Shown piece by piece: positions 45,745-57,524 of a stretch of DNA of 64,000 bases. The translations under genes and the position numbers were made by a program. The stretch's first letter is position 1. Every line of letters starts with the position of its first letter. The notes beneath the pieces are model-generated. The model worked only from the letters and a program-made list of their open reading frames with translations. It was not told the origin of the DNA and ran no database searches. Source of the stretch: Madurella fahalii (taxonomy: Eukaryota; Ascomycota; Sordariomycetes; Sordariales); the NCBI GenBank assembly GCA_029876055.1, contig CM056874.1, positions 4,278,001 to 4,342,000 on the forward strand, read 5' to 3'.

Positions 45745-46820
45745 ATGTCCGATGGCTCCCGTACGGCGCTTTCGAAGTCAAGTACGTCCAACCTGCATTA
45801 CCCGCCGCATATCTGGCCGAACTGACCCCTCTCTGACCAAAACCAGCCTTCCACTTCGGCGCCGGCCTCGGCTCGGGCGTGATGTCGGCCGTCCTCCTCC
45901 AGCCCATCGACCTCCTTAAGACGCGCGTCCAACAATCCGGCGCCCACTCGCTAACAGCCGCCATCGCCGACATCCGCGCCGCGCCGCGCCTCCTCCCCGC
46001 CCTTTGGCGCGGCGCGGTGCCCTCCGCCCTGCGCACCGGCTTCGGCTCCGCCATCTACTTCACCTCACTCAACGCCATCCGCCAGAGCGCAGCGACGCAC
46101 CTTCCGTCTCTCGCCCTCCCGTCTCCGTCGTCCGCGACAAAGTCATCCTCCCCTTCCTCTTCCTCCCTCCCCAAGCTCTCCAACACGGGCAACCTCCTCG
46201 CCGGCGCCGTCGCCCGCTCCCTGGCCGGGCTGATCCTCATGCCCTTGACCGTGCTCAAGGTCCGCTACGAGAGCACCTTTTACAACTACGGCTCGCTCGC
46301 GTCGGCCGCGCGCGACATCGCGCGCGCCGAGGGCGTCCGCGGCTTCTTCGCGGGGTACGGGGCGACGGCGATCCGGGACGCGCCCTACGCCGGCCTGTAC
46401 GTGCTGTTCTACGAGCAGAGCAAGAAGCGGCTGAGCGGCGCGCTCGCGTCGTACCGCCACCAGACGGCCGGGGAGACGGCGGCGCCGGCGGCGCCGGGAG
46501 GGATGGCGCTGCCGCGGGCGGCGGGCATCAACTTTGCCAGCGGCGTGTTCTCGGGCGTCGTGTGCAGCGTCATCTCGAACCCCTTCGACGCCGTCAAGAC
46601 CCGCATCCAGCTGCAGCCCGGGCAGTACCGGAACATGGTGCACGCGGCGCGGAGGATGGTCGGGGAGGAAGGGTTCCGGGCGCTGCTAGATGGGCTGGCG
46701 CTAAGGATGAGTCGGAAGGCGCTGAGCTCGGCGCTGGCGTGGACCGTGTATGAGGAGTTGATTCGGCGGGCAGAGACGACATGGAGTGCTACAGCGCAGC
46801 AGAGGAAGGGTCTTCAATGA
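45745..46820 (+). CDS. HEM25: Mitochondrial glycine carrier, SLC25A38/HEM25
   Basis: An inner-membrane carrier that brings glycine into the matrix for the first step of haem synthesis. A short first exon, 45745-45781 (MSDGSRTALSKS), joins 45847-46820 across a 65-nt GTACGT intron, giving 336 aa. Splicing is needed to reach FHFGAGLGSGVMSAVLLQPI, the start of the first repeat. The three carrier motifs Px[DE]xx[KR] are QPIDLLKTR, MPLTVLKVRYES and NPFDAVKTRIQL. The second is the variant typical of SLC25A38, where a neutral Thr replaces the acidic residue. Between repeats 1 and 2 a Ser/Pro-rich loop and between 2 and 3 an Ala/Gly-rich loop are longer than usual. Assignment by motif is strong. Confidence 0.92.
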
Positions 46821-47384
46821 CGACGTGACACGATGCAACGCAATGCAATGGGTGGGTTTTGGAATGGTTTTTTTTATTGTTGGAATGTATGATACTGTAC
46901 CATCATCGGTCGATTCGCTACCCTACCCTACCCTACCCTACCCTATCCTACCATAGAATTCCCTACTTAAAACGGGACTTGTACATATATACGGCGCCTG
47001 AAACGGAAGAACGGCGAGCCAGACTAAGCCAGACGAATATGGAAAGAAGGCTTGGCTCGTCACGACTTGGCTGAGTGGGCGAGAAATGGAGTTGGGAGTA
47101 TAAAACGTAAAAAGGAACAAATAGATATCAAGATATCTCGACTCGCACCGGAAAGTAAAACAAACAATCCGAACAAAAAGAAATCCTGGCTCATGCTTCT
47201 CGTCACATCGTGATCATGGTGTATCTTGCCTTCCCGATTCCATTTCCTCCCAGATCAACCGCCTTCTTCTGGCTTGTTGTCATGGGCAGAAGAACATGAC
47301 GGTGGTTGTCCACGCAATAGCCTTGAGAATTTGAAGCGGCCGTGTACCGGCTCGCAGCCCGGCGGGGGTTTAAAGCGGCCGCAA
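46821..47384. other. Convergent intergenic region with CCCTA repeats
   Basis: Two genes end here from opposite directions. A CCCTA pentamer run of about six copies lies at about 46,918-46,950, and a T run at about 46,868. No gene found. Confidence 0.55.
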
Positions 47385-49086
47385 TCATGCCGGCCGACCA
47401 CCGGCCAGATACATCAATAGACCGGGCGACTTGCTGCGGCTGCGGCTCTTCTTCTTGCGGACAAACTCGAAATTGTCCTCGCTGCGGTGCCTGTGGTGGT
47501 CTTTGATCTTGAGCACCACCTTCTCATCCGGGTGCCGCTCGACGACGCGGATCCTGCGCGTGTGCTCCCACAGCATTTCCTGCTCGTGCTCGGTAAGCAT
47601 ACGCTTGATCAGGACATAGCCCGGTGTCTATTGGCGGAACTTGAGGTTAGCGGCCGCGGTGATGTTATAGAAAGGAGGGAAAAAAAAAAAAAAAGAAGAA
47701 GAAGAAAAAAGGAAGCATGGTTGCACTCACCGTATCGTACTCCCACTCAATCCTATAGTAGTCAAGTGACGCGGGTTCGAGGTGGCGGAGCGCCATGCGC
47801 ATGTAGACAGGACGGGCCACCTGCTTCTCCTTTTCTGCTTCCTGTTCCCTCTTGATCTTCTCCTTCTTGAGGATGGCCTGGATCTCCTTCTCGTCGAGGC
47901 CCGACTCGATCAGCCGCTCCTGCAACAGGCGCTGGATCTCCTTCTCCTTCTGCTCCTTCTCTGCTTTCTCCCTCTCGATGCGCTCGGCCTCCCTGGCCTT
48001 ATACCGGGCAATCACCTCCTCCTCCTCCTTGGCCTTGCGCATGCGTTCCTCGGCCGCCCGCTTCTCCTCCTCGAGCTTCTTGAGCTCGATCTCGCGCTTG
48101 ATGCGGTCCTCCTCCTTGGCCTTGCGCATGCGCTCCTCCGCTTCCCGCTTCTCCTCCTCGAGCTTCTTCAGCTCGAACTCGCGCTGAAGACGCTCCGCCT
48201 CGGCCTTCTTCTTATGCTCGGCATCGAGCCTCTCCAGCCGGGCCAGAGCAGCCTTGTGCTCGGCTTCGAGCTTGCTCTGCTTCTCCCGCTCTTCCTCCTC
48301 CTCCTCGCGCTTCCTGCGCTGCAGCTCCTCGCTCGCCTTGATCAGGTTTTCCCTCTTCTTGCGCTCCTGCTCCTCCTTGAGCTCCTCCTCGCGCTGCTTG
48401 ATGTGGGCCAACTCGCGCTTGAGGTGCTCCAGCTCAAATCTGTCGCGGTACCTGTCGTCGGCGACACGCTGCGTCTCCTCCCGCTCGCGCCGCTCGAGGT
48501 CGGTCCGGAGGCGCGCCAGCTCCAGCGCTTCGCTGTGGAGCCTCTCTGCCTGGCGCTGGCGGTCCCTCTCTTGGTTAGCGATCTGCAGGGCGGCAAGCTG
48601 CTCGTTGGCTCGTTGCAGCTCCCACTTGTCCCTGGCGTCGGAGATGAAGCTGTGCGTGCTCGACGACCGGCTGCGTACGCGGCTGTGCGACCGGTGCGGT
48701 CTGCGGTGGCGGCGGTGGCGCGAGGAGACGTACGACGAGTCGTCCGACGAATAGTCGGAGTCGCGGTCTCGCCTCGCCGCGGCCAGTGACTGGCTGATGA
48801 CTACTTGGGGGGGCGGCCCCCCGGGCGGCGGCCCGACTGGTGGGGACCGTCTCTCCCGCGATCGGGACCGGGCCGTGACGATTGTCCGCTCCGGCCCGAG
48901 GTGGCCACCGGGCTGGTGGTAGTAGCCTGTGGGCCGGTGATCGCGCACGTCCCTAACGACAGTTTGGATGAAATGCGGGCCCGGAGCTGGCGGGGGCGGG
49001 GGCGGGGGACCCCGGCGCAACGGAGACCGGTCGTGGTTCCGCCGCAGAGCAATGTTGATGGACTCATCGTCGCTGTAGCTAGACAT
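47385..49086 (-). CDS. Charged coiled-coil protein of unknown function
   Basis: No family name is known to me. I join 49086-47731 and 47627-47385 (intron 103 nt, GTGAGT donor, AATAG acceptor), giving 532 aa. The N-terminal third is low complexity: a Pro run (RRGPPPPPPPAPG), Arg/Ser runs and SDYSSDDSSYVSS. From about residue 160 to 430 is a long charged coiled coil with two near-identical repeats of ELKKLEEEKR-AEERMRKAKE. The C-terminal 100 residues are compact: a block with PVYMRMALRHLEPASLDYYR, the splice, then GYVLIKRMLTEHEQEMLWEH and RRIRVVERHPDEKVVLKIKD. That end looks folded and is probably the conserved functional part. Homologues seem common in Sordariomycetes, judged from memory. Function not inferred. 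Confidence 0.82.
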
Positions 49087-50725
49087 CTTGAAGAGGCGGG
49101 TGAGACGGAAAGGTCAAGCCCACGCTATCCACTGTCCTGGCTGGGTTAGGTCGAAAGCACCGATATCCTTCTCCAAAAGTTGGGGGCGATTGAGCTGGGA
49201 CCCTGGCTCAGAGAAATTGTGTCTTTGGGAGACTATGCCTGGGGCCGACTGAGCGATCCCGTTTGTTCCCCTCACGAACAGGGTATTTTTTAGAAAGGGA
49301 AGAAAAAAGCCCGAGATGTTGAGAGCGAAGGAATCTGGTCTTGCGCGGCACGGAGAAGGGGGGGTCAGGAGGATGTAAGCCACCAACAGAGCGGGGTGCG
49401 ATCCACCATTTATTCTGCGCCGCGGCGGTCAGATCGACCCGGACACGAGGGGGGTCTCAGGAATCAGGACTGCATTAGCTGCTGCAGATACATATCTTGG
49501 GCCTGCACAGTGCGGAACCCTCCGTGAGCTGCTGGGATGAGAGGTACCGGGAGCCAGCGCATGATGGCAGCCTCTGTGTGGCACCGCTCGGCCAAGCTAC
49601 TCTGGGCTCGGGTATTGTGTCCTTGTTGGTTCATTGGAGCGGGGGGAGGGACAGGAAGTTTTTCCCACGGTGGCCGCTCTTGGTTGGCGCGGGTGGGGGG
49701 ACCTGCGCGTTCAGCGGCATGACAAGCCAGGAAAGCATGAAGACGCTAGCTAGGAGCTGAGGATAGGACCAGCCGCTCTCCTGTTCTCCATCTTCGGCTG
49801 CTTACTGTGGACCAGCAGCGGAGGGGCTCCCGGGTTGGAGGGTGAACGAGAGAGCCTTGTGCCATGTTGCGCAAGAAGCGACACTCGCCGCGCCAGGTAG
49901 TCCCCAGGTTACATTTACGCCCTCGCAACCGCACATATGGGCTTCAAGGCCTGCCAGATCGCGAGCCTCACCCTGGTCCTTAGTCTGTGGGAGACGCCAT
50001 TAACAGGGCGTAGGGCTAGGTGAGCGGGCTTGGCCAAAGGTTCTTGGCTCGGCACGCAGGGAGCCAGTGACCACTCGGGGATGTCGCTTTGCTGATCGCT
50101 GAAAGGGTGTTGGGTAGAAATATTGTCCTCGGCCTTGGGCATGTACTTACCGCGTCGCACATGGCTCCTCCACCTGCTGCGATTTGTATCAGGTTACCGC
50201 AGCCGCGGGGGAGCAAGCGCGGTGTCTGGTAGTCATTTGCTGCGGCCGCCTGATTAGCTGAGAACCTACAGAAACGACAAGTCTGAAACTCTGTCTTGGC
50301 TTCGGCGGCAGACGAGACGCTGAAAGTTGGGGCAACTGCCCCTCCACGACCGACAACCGTTCTGCCTAGATCCCGCCCCTCATGTGCTGCCGGATTTTCA
50401 ACAGCGGCCCCACTGCCAAACATACTTCGATAAACCTGCACCGTATGCACTCACACTGTCGGGCCCGACATGGCCTGTATTTTCTCAACGGGGCTCGCCG
50501 CCTTCCCTGCGGAAAGAACCAGACTCAAAAAACATGCTCAATCCAGCAAAATGCCATTTTCCTTGTCCGCTTCGCGCGTGTAGGTACCCGAGAGGCTGAC
50601 CAAAGCATTGTTGACGTGGCTACGCCGGAGACACCCCCGTCAGTTCCATCCCGTTTCCAGCCTTCCCTGGGTTCACCAAGAGACTGCTGTCGGTTGATAT
50701 CTGCGGGATCTGCCCTTCATCCAGA
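49087..50725. other. Intergenic stretch upstream of the coiled-coil gene
   Basis: About 1.6 kb without a recognised gene; frames up to about 144 codons lack motifs. The left side should carry the promoter of the coiled-coil gene. Confidence 0.5.
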
Positions 50726-51263
50726 TCATTGACCGCCACCTTTGAGCATCTTCTCGATATGTTCCTGGCTGTTCTTTGCCGTCGTCTCGAGGTAGTGCAA
50801 CCGCTTTCCCATGGCGTCGACTTCCGTCTCTATTTCCTTGATCTGCGAACCCAACTTGTCCTGGAGCGCTGAGACGGGCAGGGCGACGAACCTGCCAAGG
50901 GTGTTATTAACCCGCTGCTAGGTAGGCACAGAAGATGCATAGGTAGGGGTACAATCCAACTTACATTTTCCCAACCCCCTCGTAGACGGCGGTACCGGGG
51001 GGCAAGGATGAGATCTCACTACGCGTCAGCTGGGCCAGCCGCATCTCCCGCTGCTTGCTCCCGAGCTGTGTGCGGACCAGACTAATCTGCTGCTGTGCAG
51101 CAATGGCCTGCGACTCAATCTCTCTCACCAGCTATTGACATATGTAAAGTGTTAGCATACACTGCATCTGCTATGGATATTGCTCAAGCATTGATGCCTG
51201 ACTATGAAAGACCGGATAGGCTGTCGCACTCGCCTTTTGCAGAGCCTCGTTCGATATCGACAT
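50726..51263 (-). CDS. PFD1: Prefoldin subunit 1
   Basis: A beta-type prefoldin subunit, part of the hexameric chaperone that delivers unfolded actin and tubulin to CCT. Exons 51263-51234, 51131-50965 and 50891-50726 give 120 aa. Exon 1 is MSISNEALQK; exon 2 starts LVREIESQAIAAQQQISLVR and includes KQREMRLAQLTRSEISSLPP and YEGVGK; exon 3 ends with GKRLHYLETTAKNSQEHIEK. The long paired coils and hairpin block match the family. The first intron (51,132-51,233, 102 nt) must begin with GC: AAG followed by GCGAGT, and ends CAATAG. No in-frame GT donor gives the family join QK-LV. The second intron (50,892-50,964) is normal GTAAGT...GCAG. The gene is too split to appear as one long frame. Confidence 0.92.
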
Positions 51264-51808
51264 TTTGGCCGATTTGATTAGGTGCACCGCTGGGATGAGG
51301 TGACTAAAACGTCGGTGCAATGACTTGGGTGGGGAGCCGCGCGAATGCCAAAGGACGCAAAGAGTTATGCTTGCCACTTGATGTGTGTGATGTGATTATC
51401 ACGAGGGTCCGTCCCGTGCGGGTTGTGGAAATTTGGTAATGTAGGGGGCGTACATACAGTGCTGGGAACAATACGGCGCACATGGCGAACAAAAAAGGAT
51501 TCAGGCTCCAAGAGGAGAATACAAATGTCCGACATGACAATATCCTTTCTTGACAGTTGATGACTAAATGGCCGATGCAGCCCAATACTACCCACTGAGC
51601 TGCGGCTCTGAACACGGAGCTTAGGTCGACGCCCATCCTCTCTTACATGCCCTGCCTTGTGTTGCACAGCACAAACTCTGTCCGCAACGGTGCCACTGTG
51701 ATGTTACCTCCATTTTGGACCTTATCCCATGCACTTACTAAAGTGTAAATTGTGTACAACAAGTCTTGATCGCCTGACGAAGCCTCCCGAAAGGGGGACG
51801 AAACCGGC
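51264..51808. other. Intergenic, prefoldin 1 to ceramidase
   Basis: About 545 bases; both genes on the minus strand. Promoter region of prefoldin 1. No gene found. Confidence 0.55.
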
Positions 51809-53116
51809 TTACTGGATCTTCTGCCTTGTGCCGTTGGCAGAGGCGCCACGCCTGCGGATAACCTGTGGGACGGACCGCAAAGGCACCCAGTCCAACATGA
51901 ACTCCTTCTCGCTGCCATCAAGGCAGCGATTTAACCACACCCTCCACAGAATCAAGTGGTATGCTAGTGATGTGGAGACAGTCAGCGCAACGGGGACACA
52001 CTGGCCACCGAAGAAATTACATACCGCCTGTGTGCTATGTTAGTGCCATCAGCATAGATGAGTGAGAAGAAGAAAAAGAGGCTGACCTAGACCGGTCAAG
52101 ATATGCCACCAACCGTGTCCCTCCAGTATCACGGACCACGGCAGCAACATCTGTTTCTTGGTGATGGTGAGACGGTGGCAGAAGATGTTGTCCATGTTCC
52201 ATATAAAAAACCCGGCCGAGAACATGAGGATGCCTTGCCCACAACTTCTCGTGTTAGTGCCACTTGCCGTAAAACACCAAGGCTCTCGGGTGATACGGAC
52301 CAGTCATGGCCAGCACCCACATCTGCCGCATGTAACGGTCACATTCGGCGGGGTTTCTCTTTTTTAACTTAGGCCTCAACTCCCGCTCCATGACGTAGAA
52401 GCCGCGGAAGATGGTTGCCCCCGTCAGTAACCCGTATGCTACCTGATGGAAGACGGGGTTTTTCGCGTAAAGATAGTAAACCTGTCGCAACGGGCTCAGT
52501 CAATCTTCCGCCAACTTACCCAAGATAGCACGAACCGTGATGAAGACAGCCAGCCCAATGATTCCTGCTGCAATCAGCAGCTGCAGCTTCATGGGCTTCC
52601 TGTACGAGAACGTGGCAAAGGCCATGATGCAGACGGTGTATATCATAGGCAGCTCGTCGGCGAGCTGCATCTCATCTGCGACATGTGGGCGTGAGATGAC
52701 CCGAGAACAAGAAAGCACAATAGTAGGTAGGCGTGTTGAACTCACACTTGAGCGTAGTGTGGAAGGCCGTGGAGCCAAGGCCAACGACTATGTACCCCAG
52801 ATAGGCCAGGATAAAGACGGGCGAGTGCGAATACTCGAAAACATTGCGCAGGCCCTTGACGCCAAGCCACAAGAAGATGAAGTTCGTCAGCGTGTTGACT
52901 GCTTCGGCGCAGTAAAAGGTGATGTTGTAATCCTAGAGAGTGTGTCGCTGTGAGCATTGGCCATCCGGACGTAACGCAGCACAAACAAACAAATACAACC
53001 AACACGGGGACGATTTCTATTACCTCTTCACACCAATTCAGCGTCGACGTCTGCTCGCCCCAGAACCCATCGCGAGATTCCCGATAGGGAATCTGGAACG
53101 CCGATATTAATGACAT
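51809..53116 (-). CDS. YPC1: Alkaline ceramidase, YPC1/YDC1 type
   Basis: An ER multi-pass enzyme that hydrolyses (phyto)ceramide to a long-chain base and fatty acid. It has six exons: 53116-53024, 52932-52746, 52675-52536, 52481-52301, 52233-52087 and 51963-51809, giving 300 aa. Motif order: YRESRDGFWGEQTSTLNWCE, DYNITFYCAEAVNTLTNF, GLGSTAFHTTLKYEMQLADE with its metal-site Ser and His, SAGFFIWNMDNIFCHH, and EGHGWWHILTG, the C-terminal His pair. The metal-binding set S-H...H-xxx-H is complete. Intron 3 uses GTTCGT (52,535) rather than the later GTAAGT at 52,519, because only the first keeps FIT-VYYLYAKNPVFHQ. The last exon (AYHLILWRVWLNRCLDGSEK) is less sure at its 5' edge. Seven hydrophobic segments fit the family. 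YPC1 versus YDC1 cannot be decided. Confidence 0.93.
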
Positions 53117-54519
53117 GTTTGTCTGCAACTTCCGTGTTTCGGGGACGGTGAAATGGCTGCGGATGAAAGTGGCCCGCCAAGCACGGAGCTTCAATCGGAC
53201 TGAGGTGGTTGGTTACAGGAATCCGGGTTCCGGCTCCGTGCGAACGGTTTCGGGCTGAGACGCCCGAACGGCGGACTTGCTCCGTCAGCTTCCTTCCGTT
53301 TGATTTTTTTTTTTTTTTTTCTTGCGTGCGTTTGCGCGTCCGTTGCTTGTGTGCCACAGTATTTCCCGCGTCGGACAACTGAGACGTTGACCAAGATCAG
53401 TGGCGTGTCTGACTGAGAGAGGCGAAGCTGCAATGCCCTTTCCGATCTGCCTTTTTGCTGGGCGGGATATGCAGTGATACGAGGAAAAGGCGGGAATTTG
53501 GGTTCAGACTGATGAGCGTGCCAGCAACCCGGTCAACAACCAGGGGGGTAGAGTGCGACAGCAGCGGATGCGCCGGAAACGGCTGGAGCCGCACACTAAC
53601 GTATCCGAAAGGAGCACAATTCCGCCAGATTCCTATGGGGAAAGAGAAGATAGAGTAAATTCTAGTTTGAATTGACCAGGACACAGCACAAAAAGAGACA
53701 ACTCTGGGGAAATGCACCCTTGGATCTCAGTCGGATCCTCGGGGTTTTCTACCTGAATCAATCTATCAGCGAAACATGCCCGTGACGAGTTAAACTCGGT
53801 GCCGCTTGTACGCATAGGTATGCTTATATTACCAATACGTAAAGAAAGGCATCCAAACTTGAACTTACTGCCCTATCAACGGTTTTGCCTGGCGAGTGGT
53901 TTTCTCGGTGTTCGGCAACCACAACGGCTAGGATTCATTACCTATAATGCCGAAAATCAGCAGCGGGATTGTAACCTGCACAGTACTTCGTTCCCAGGCT
54001 GCTGTGGCCTCAAGTGGCCCGTGCATGCCCGCAGCCCAAGGATCGGCCCCACCCGCAAGCTCTGTACCGAATCAGATGCGCAATTGCCTGGCGACAGGGG
54101 GGCAGGATGCTGCTGACATCGGTTGCCTGACACTGACGAACTCTGTTACGAGGCTTGGACCACCGACGCCAAGGGACGAAGTGCGCAATGCTAGGGCATG
54201 TTCGAGATCGGACGCTGAGAAGCTGACGAGCCCGATTCGGTCCGCCAATTCGATCAATTTGACGCTCTGGCGTTTGGCGACATGCGCCGCGGGGTACCCG
54301 TCACTCTCGGGTGCCTATCGGCCTAAAAAGAGAATACTAAAAAAACCTACAGAAGGTTGAGCCAGCGATCCTACCCACGCCTCAACGGCCACGGTCTCGA
54401 TCCGTCTTCTCTGCGATGCGCCAGACATAACGACCGGCGCACTTACTCACTCTGTCCTCCATCTTTAATGGCTAGATCATATCGGGAACCCGCCACGCAT
54501 TCCGCTCCATCCATAAGTA
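53117..54519. promoter_or_regulatory. Divergent region between ceramidase and SGM1/TMF genes
   Basis: About 1.4 kb between two start codons facing away from each other, so it carries both promoters. A T run lies at about 53,305-53,320. Short frames show no motif. I cannot name specific factor sites. Confidence 0.4.
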
Positions 54520-57344
54520 ATGGCTGCCCCGACTCGGTGGGGCTCGTTCCTGTCCCAGGCCGTGGCCGGCGTAGAGGCCCGCCTGGACACCATCCTCGCC
54601 GACAGTGACGACAGCACCGCGCAACAGAAGGAGACCAAACCAACGGCCCCCGCGTCGCCGGCCAAGCAGAGTCCTGGTATGTCTTTGTGCGACCGCCCCG
54701 AGCTCGACGCCCGTCGTGTTACTGACGACTCCAACTTCTTGCAGGCCCATCGAGAGCGGCCTCAACCACCCGTACCAATGATCGGCTCCAAGAGAGGCTC
54801 GCGCGAGCCTTGGCTGCCAAATCGGCTGGTCAGAAGGTCGACTCAGCCGCTCGATCTTCCACGTCCGCGCAGGGCAGTCCACGTCAGAGCATCGATGCGC
54901 CCAGCCGCAACTCTATCGATAGCATAGATCGTGCGAGCCCGACTGTGAAGGAATCTGCGAGAGAGACACCCTCTCCGCGCGGCTCGCAGGATGTTGTACG
55001 GCAATCTCAAGACAGCGGCTCGTTAGACTTGAACGCACAAGGTGGCCCAACTAATGGCGAAAGAGGAGTTCAAAAACCGGCAGAGGAGGTAAATGGCGCA
55101 AGAAATTCAGCAGATTTACAGGCTTCTGTAACTTCACCCCCTAAGAGTATGCCAATCATGGCAATTCCGACATCTGCTAGAGAAGCAGACTCGCAGCCTA
55201 CCTTGGACAGCACCAACAATGAAGGACGGACAGTACAGGTCGACAAGGCGCTCCAGGAAACTCAGCTCCAGCATCAGGAGGAGATCCACGGCTATGTGGA
55301 GCGCATCGATGCGCTCGAGGCCAAGCTCCAGTTTCTTGCCCGGGAGGCCACTGACTCAGCAAGGAAGGCCGCCTTGGCCGCGCCGGCGGGGAGCGTCGAG
55401 AAGAAACTAGCCGAGAAGGATCAGCAGATTGCGCAGTTGATGGAGGAGGGCAAGAACCTGGCCAGCACAGAGCAAAAGCACCGCGCCATACTGAAGAAGC
55501 TGCGGGCAAAGGCCGCCGAGGATGAGAAGGCGCTGAACGCGCTGCAGACAGCAAAGGACAGGTCAGATAAGGAACTCGAGACCTTACGAGCCCGTGCCCG
55601 CCGAGCCGAGGAGCTCGAAAAGACACATGAGGACCTACAGAAGCGCCTTGACCAAACCCAAAGAGAGTTAAACACGCTGCGGCCCGAGGTCAGGTCCAAA
55701 GACGGCATCATCGCAGAGCTCCGAGGCCAGCTGCAGAAAGTTACCGAGCAAGCAGATGCGATGACAGCCAAGGTAAATGAGAAGGCGAGGGAGCAGGACA
55801 AACGGCGGATTGCAGACTTGGAGGAGGAAGTAGCTGCACTCAAAGTGGAGAAGAACTTGGTTGCCGACCGCGCCAAAGCGCAAGCCGCAGACCTGCGTGA
55901 GAAGGCTGAGCGGGCCAGCGAGCGCGCTCGAGCGCTCGAGTTGGAGCTCAAGGCCGAGGTGCAAGTGATGGAGGGTAAGCTCGAAGCCATGCGTATGCGA
56001 GCCGAAGAGGCGTCGTCTGGCGTCGCGGGCGACTCGCAGGCCAAGCTGCTGCGGCAGGTGGAGACGCTGCAGACGCAGTACTCAATAGCGAGCGAGAACT
56101 GGCAGGGGATAGAAGCGACGTTGCTGGCGAGGATCACGGGACTCGAGAAGGAGAGAGACGAGGCGCTGCAGAGGGAGTCGGAAATGCGGAAGAAGGCGCG
56201 GGAGGCGGTAAGTAATGCGCGGATCCCCCAATCTGGTTGATAGAAAACCGCTGACCCTTTCTAGGCCGCCCGTGCCAAGCGCCACGAAGAAGAGCTGGAA
56301 GAGACGAAGACCAAGATTCCCAACATCCAGGAGGACGTTAAATCGTACCAGAGCCAACTCGACTCGCTCAAAAAACGGGCGGAAGAGGCCGAAACCGCCC
56401 TCGCCGCAGTAAGGGCCGATTTTGACAAGCAGAAGCAGGCTTGGGATGCAGAAAAGGAAGAGAGACAGTCTCTACGGCAACCCGTAGAGCGGCCCCGATC
56501 CTGGCTGGAAGATCTCCCAGGGGGCTCCTTCCTCAAGACCGAAAGCCGGCCGGCATCACCGCAACTCATAGCCCCGCAGCGGACGTTCAGCACCGACTTC
56601 CTCGGCATCCAGAGCCTCACGGGCAAGGTGCGAAAGGTATCTGCGCCATCAAGCAACAGCGACGCCGGCGGTGGCGGAGGCGGAGGCGGAGGCGGAGGCG
56701 GAGGCGGAGGTGGAGGCGGGTTAGCAGGCCTGGCGGGCGCCTTCCCCTTCAGCCGGCGCCCGTCAGCCCAGCCCCCGGTCCGGCCATCCTTACCCTCCCA
56801 ACCGGGGGGAGGAGGTAGCAGCGTCTTTAGCCCCCCGGTCTCCGTCTTCAGCCCGGCCTCGGAGGCGCCACCGTCGCATCCGCTGGACAGGGAGGTGCAG
56901 CGGGGCGAGGATGCCTTCGAGGGCGGCGAGGCCATGTCGACCCCCCCGCAGCAGTATTCGTCGCAAGGCGGGCTGCTGCAGGACATGGTGTCGGTGTCGA
57001 CGGTGGCAGCGGGGCCGTCGGTGCAGCTCGTCGAGCGCATGAGCGCGGCGATCCGCAGGCTCGAGAGCGAGAAGGTGGCGGCGAGAGAGGAGCTGGCGAG
57101 GATATCCAAGCAGCGGGACGAGGCGCGGGCCGAGATCGTGGCGCTCATGAGAGAGGTCGAGGATAGCAAGGCCGCGGTCAAGCAGTTGGGCGTGCTGGAG
57201 GCCGAAGTGGCCGAGGTGAGGGAGCGGTACGAGACCACGCTGGAACTGCTGGGGGAGAAGAGCGAGCTGGTCGAGGAGCTGAAGGCGGACGTGGAAGATG
57301 TCAAGGCCATGTATAGGGATTTGGTGGAGAGGACGATCAAGTGA
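54520..57344 (+). CDS. SGM1: Golgin of the TMF/SGM1 family
   Basis: A coiled-coil Golgi protein; TMF1/Sgm1 proteins bind Rab6/Ypt6 at the Golgi and have a role in vesicle tethering. Exons 54520-54676, 54745-56207 and 56265-57344 give 899 aa. Exon 1 is MAAPTRWGSFLSQAVAGVEA, the family start. After the first splice comes TTRTNDRLQERLARALAAK, typical of this family. Coiled coil runs about 160-490 and continues into exon 3 (RHEEELEETKTKIPNIQEDV). At about 668-690 a poly-Gly run of some 18 residues is encoded by a GGCGGA repeat. The C-terminal 110 residues (LVERMSAAIRRLESEKVAAR to DVKAMYRDLVERTIK) are the TMF/TATA-binding-like domain. Minus-strand frames over it are shadows. Golgi location is inferred from the family. 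Confidence 0.88.
56666..56720. repeat. GGCGGA hexanucleotide repeat coding for poly-Gly
   Basis: A run of GGCGGA (with a few GGTGGC/GGAGGT units), roughly nine units, inside exon 3 of the TMF/SGM1 gene. It yields an uninterrupted Gly stretch between a Ser/Asn/Asp segment and a Pro/Ser-rich linker. On the other strand it reads as poly-Pro, which is not real. Confidence 0.9.
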
Positions 57345-57524
57345 CCGGAGTGGGGCGGCAAACTTTTGTAGCGAAGTGACGACGTTAGCATTGATGGTTG
57401 GGAGGTCAAGATACCATGATAAGATTTTGATGGATTTGCAAGCCCTGAGATCTCTATTTTGGTCACCCGTGCTAGATATTACCCCTTAGCCGGCGTCCAC
57501 TCTGCGGGACTCAACCGACCCAGC

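Noticed and set aside
46918..46950. CCCTA repeats resembling telomere sequence
   Set aside because: The unit is five bases, not the fungal TTAGGG/CCCTAA six, there are only about six copies, and it lies between two intact genes.
47782..48789. 335-codon Leu-rich plus frame
   Set aside because: Antisense of the Glu/Lys coiled coil; Leu comes from reversed GAG/AAG codons.
56261..57466. 401-codon minus frame with poly-Pro
   Set aside because: Antisense to TMF/SGM1; the poly-Pro is the other strand of the Gly repeat.
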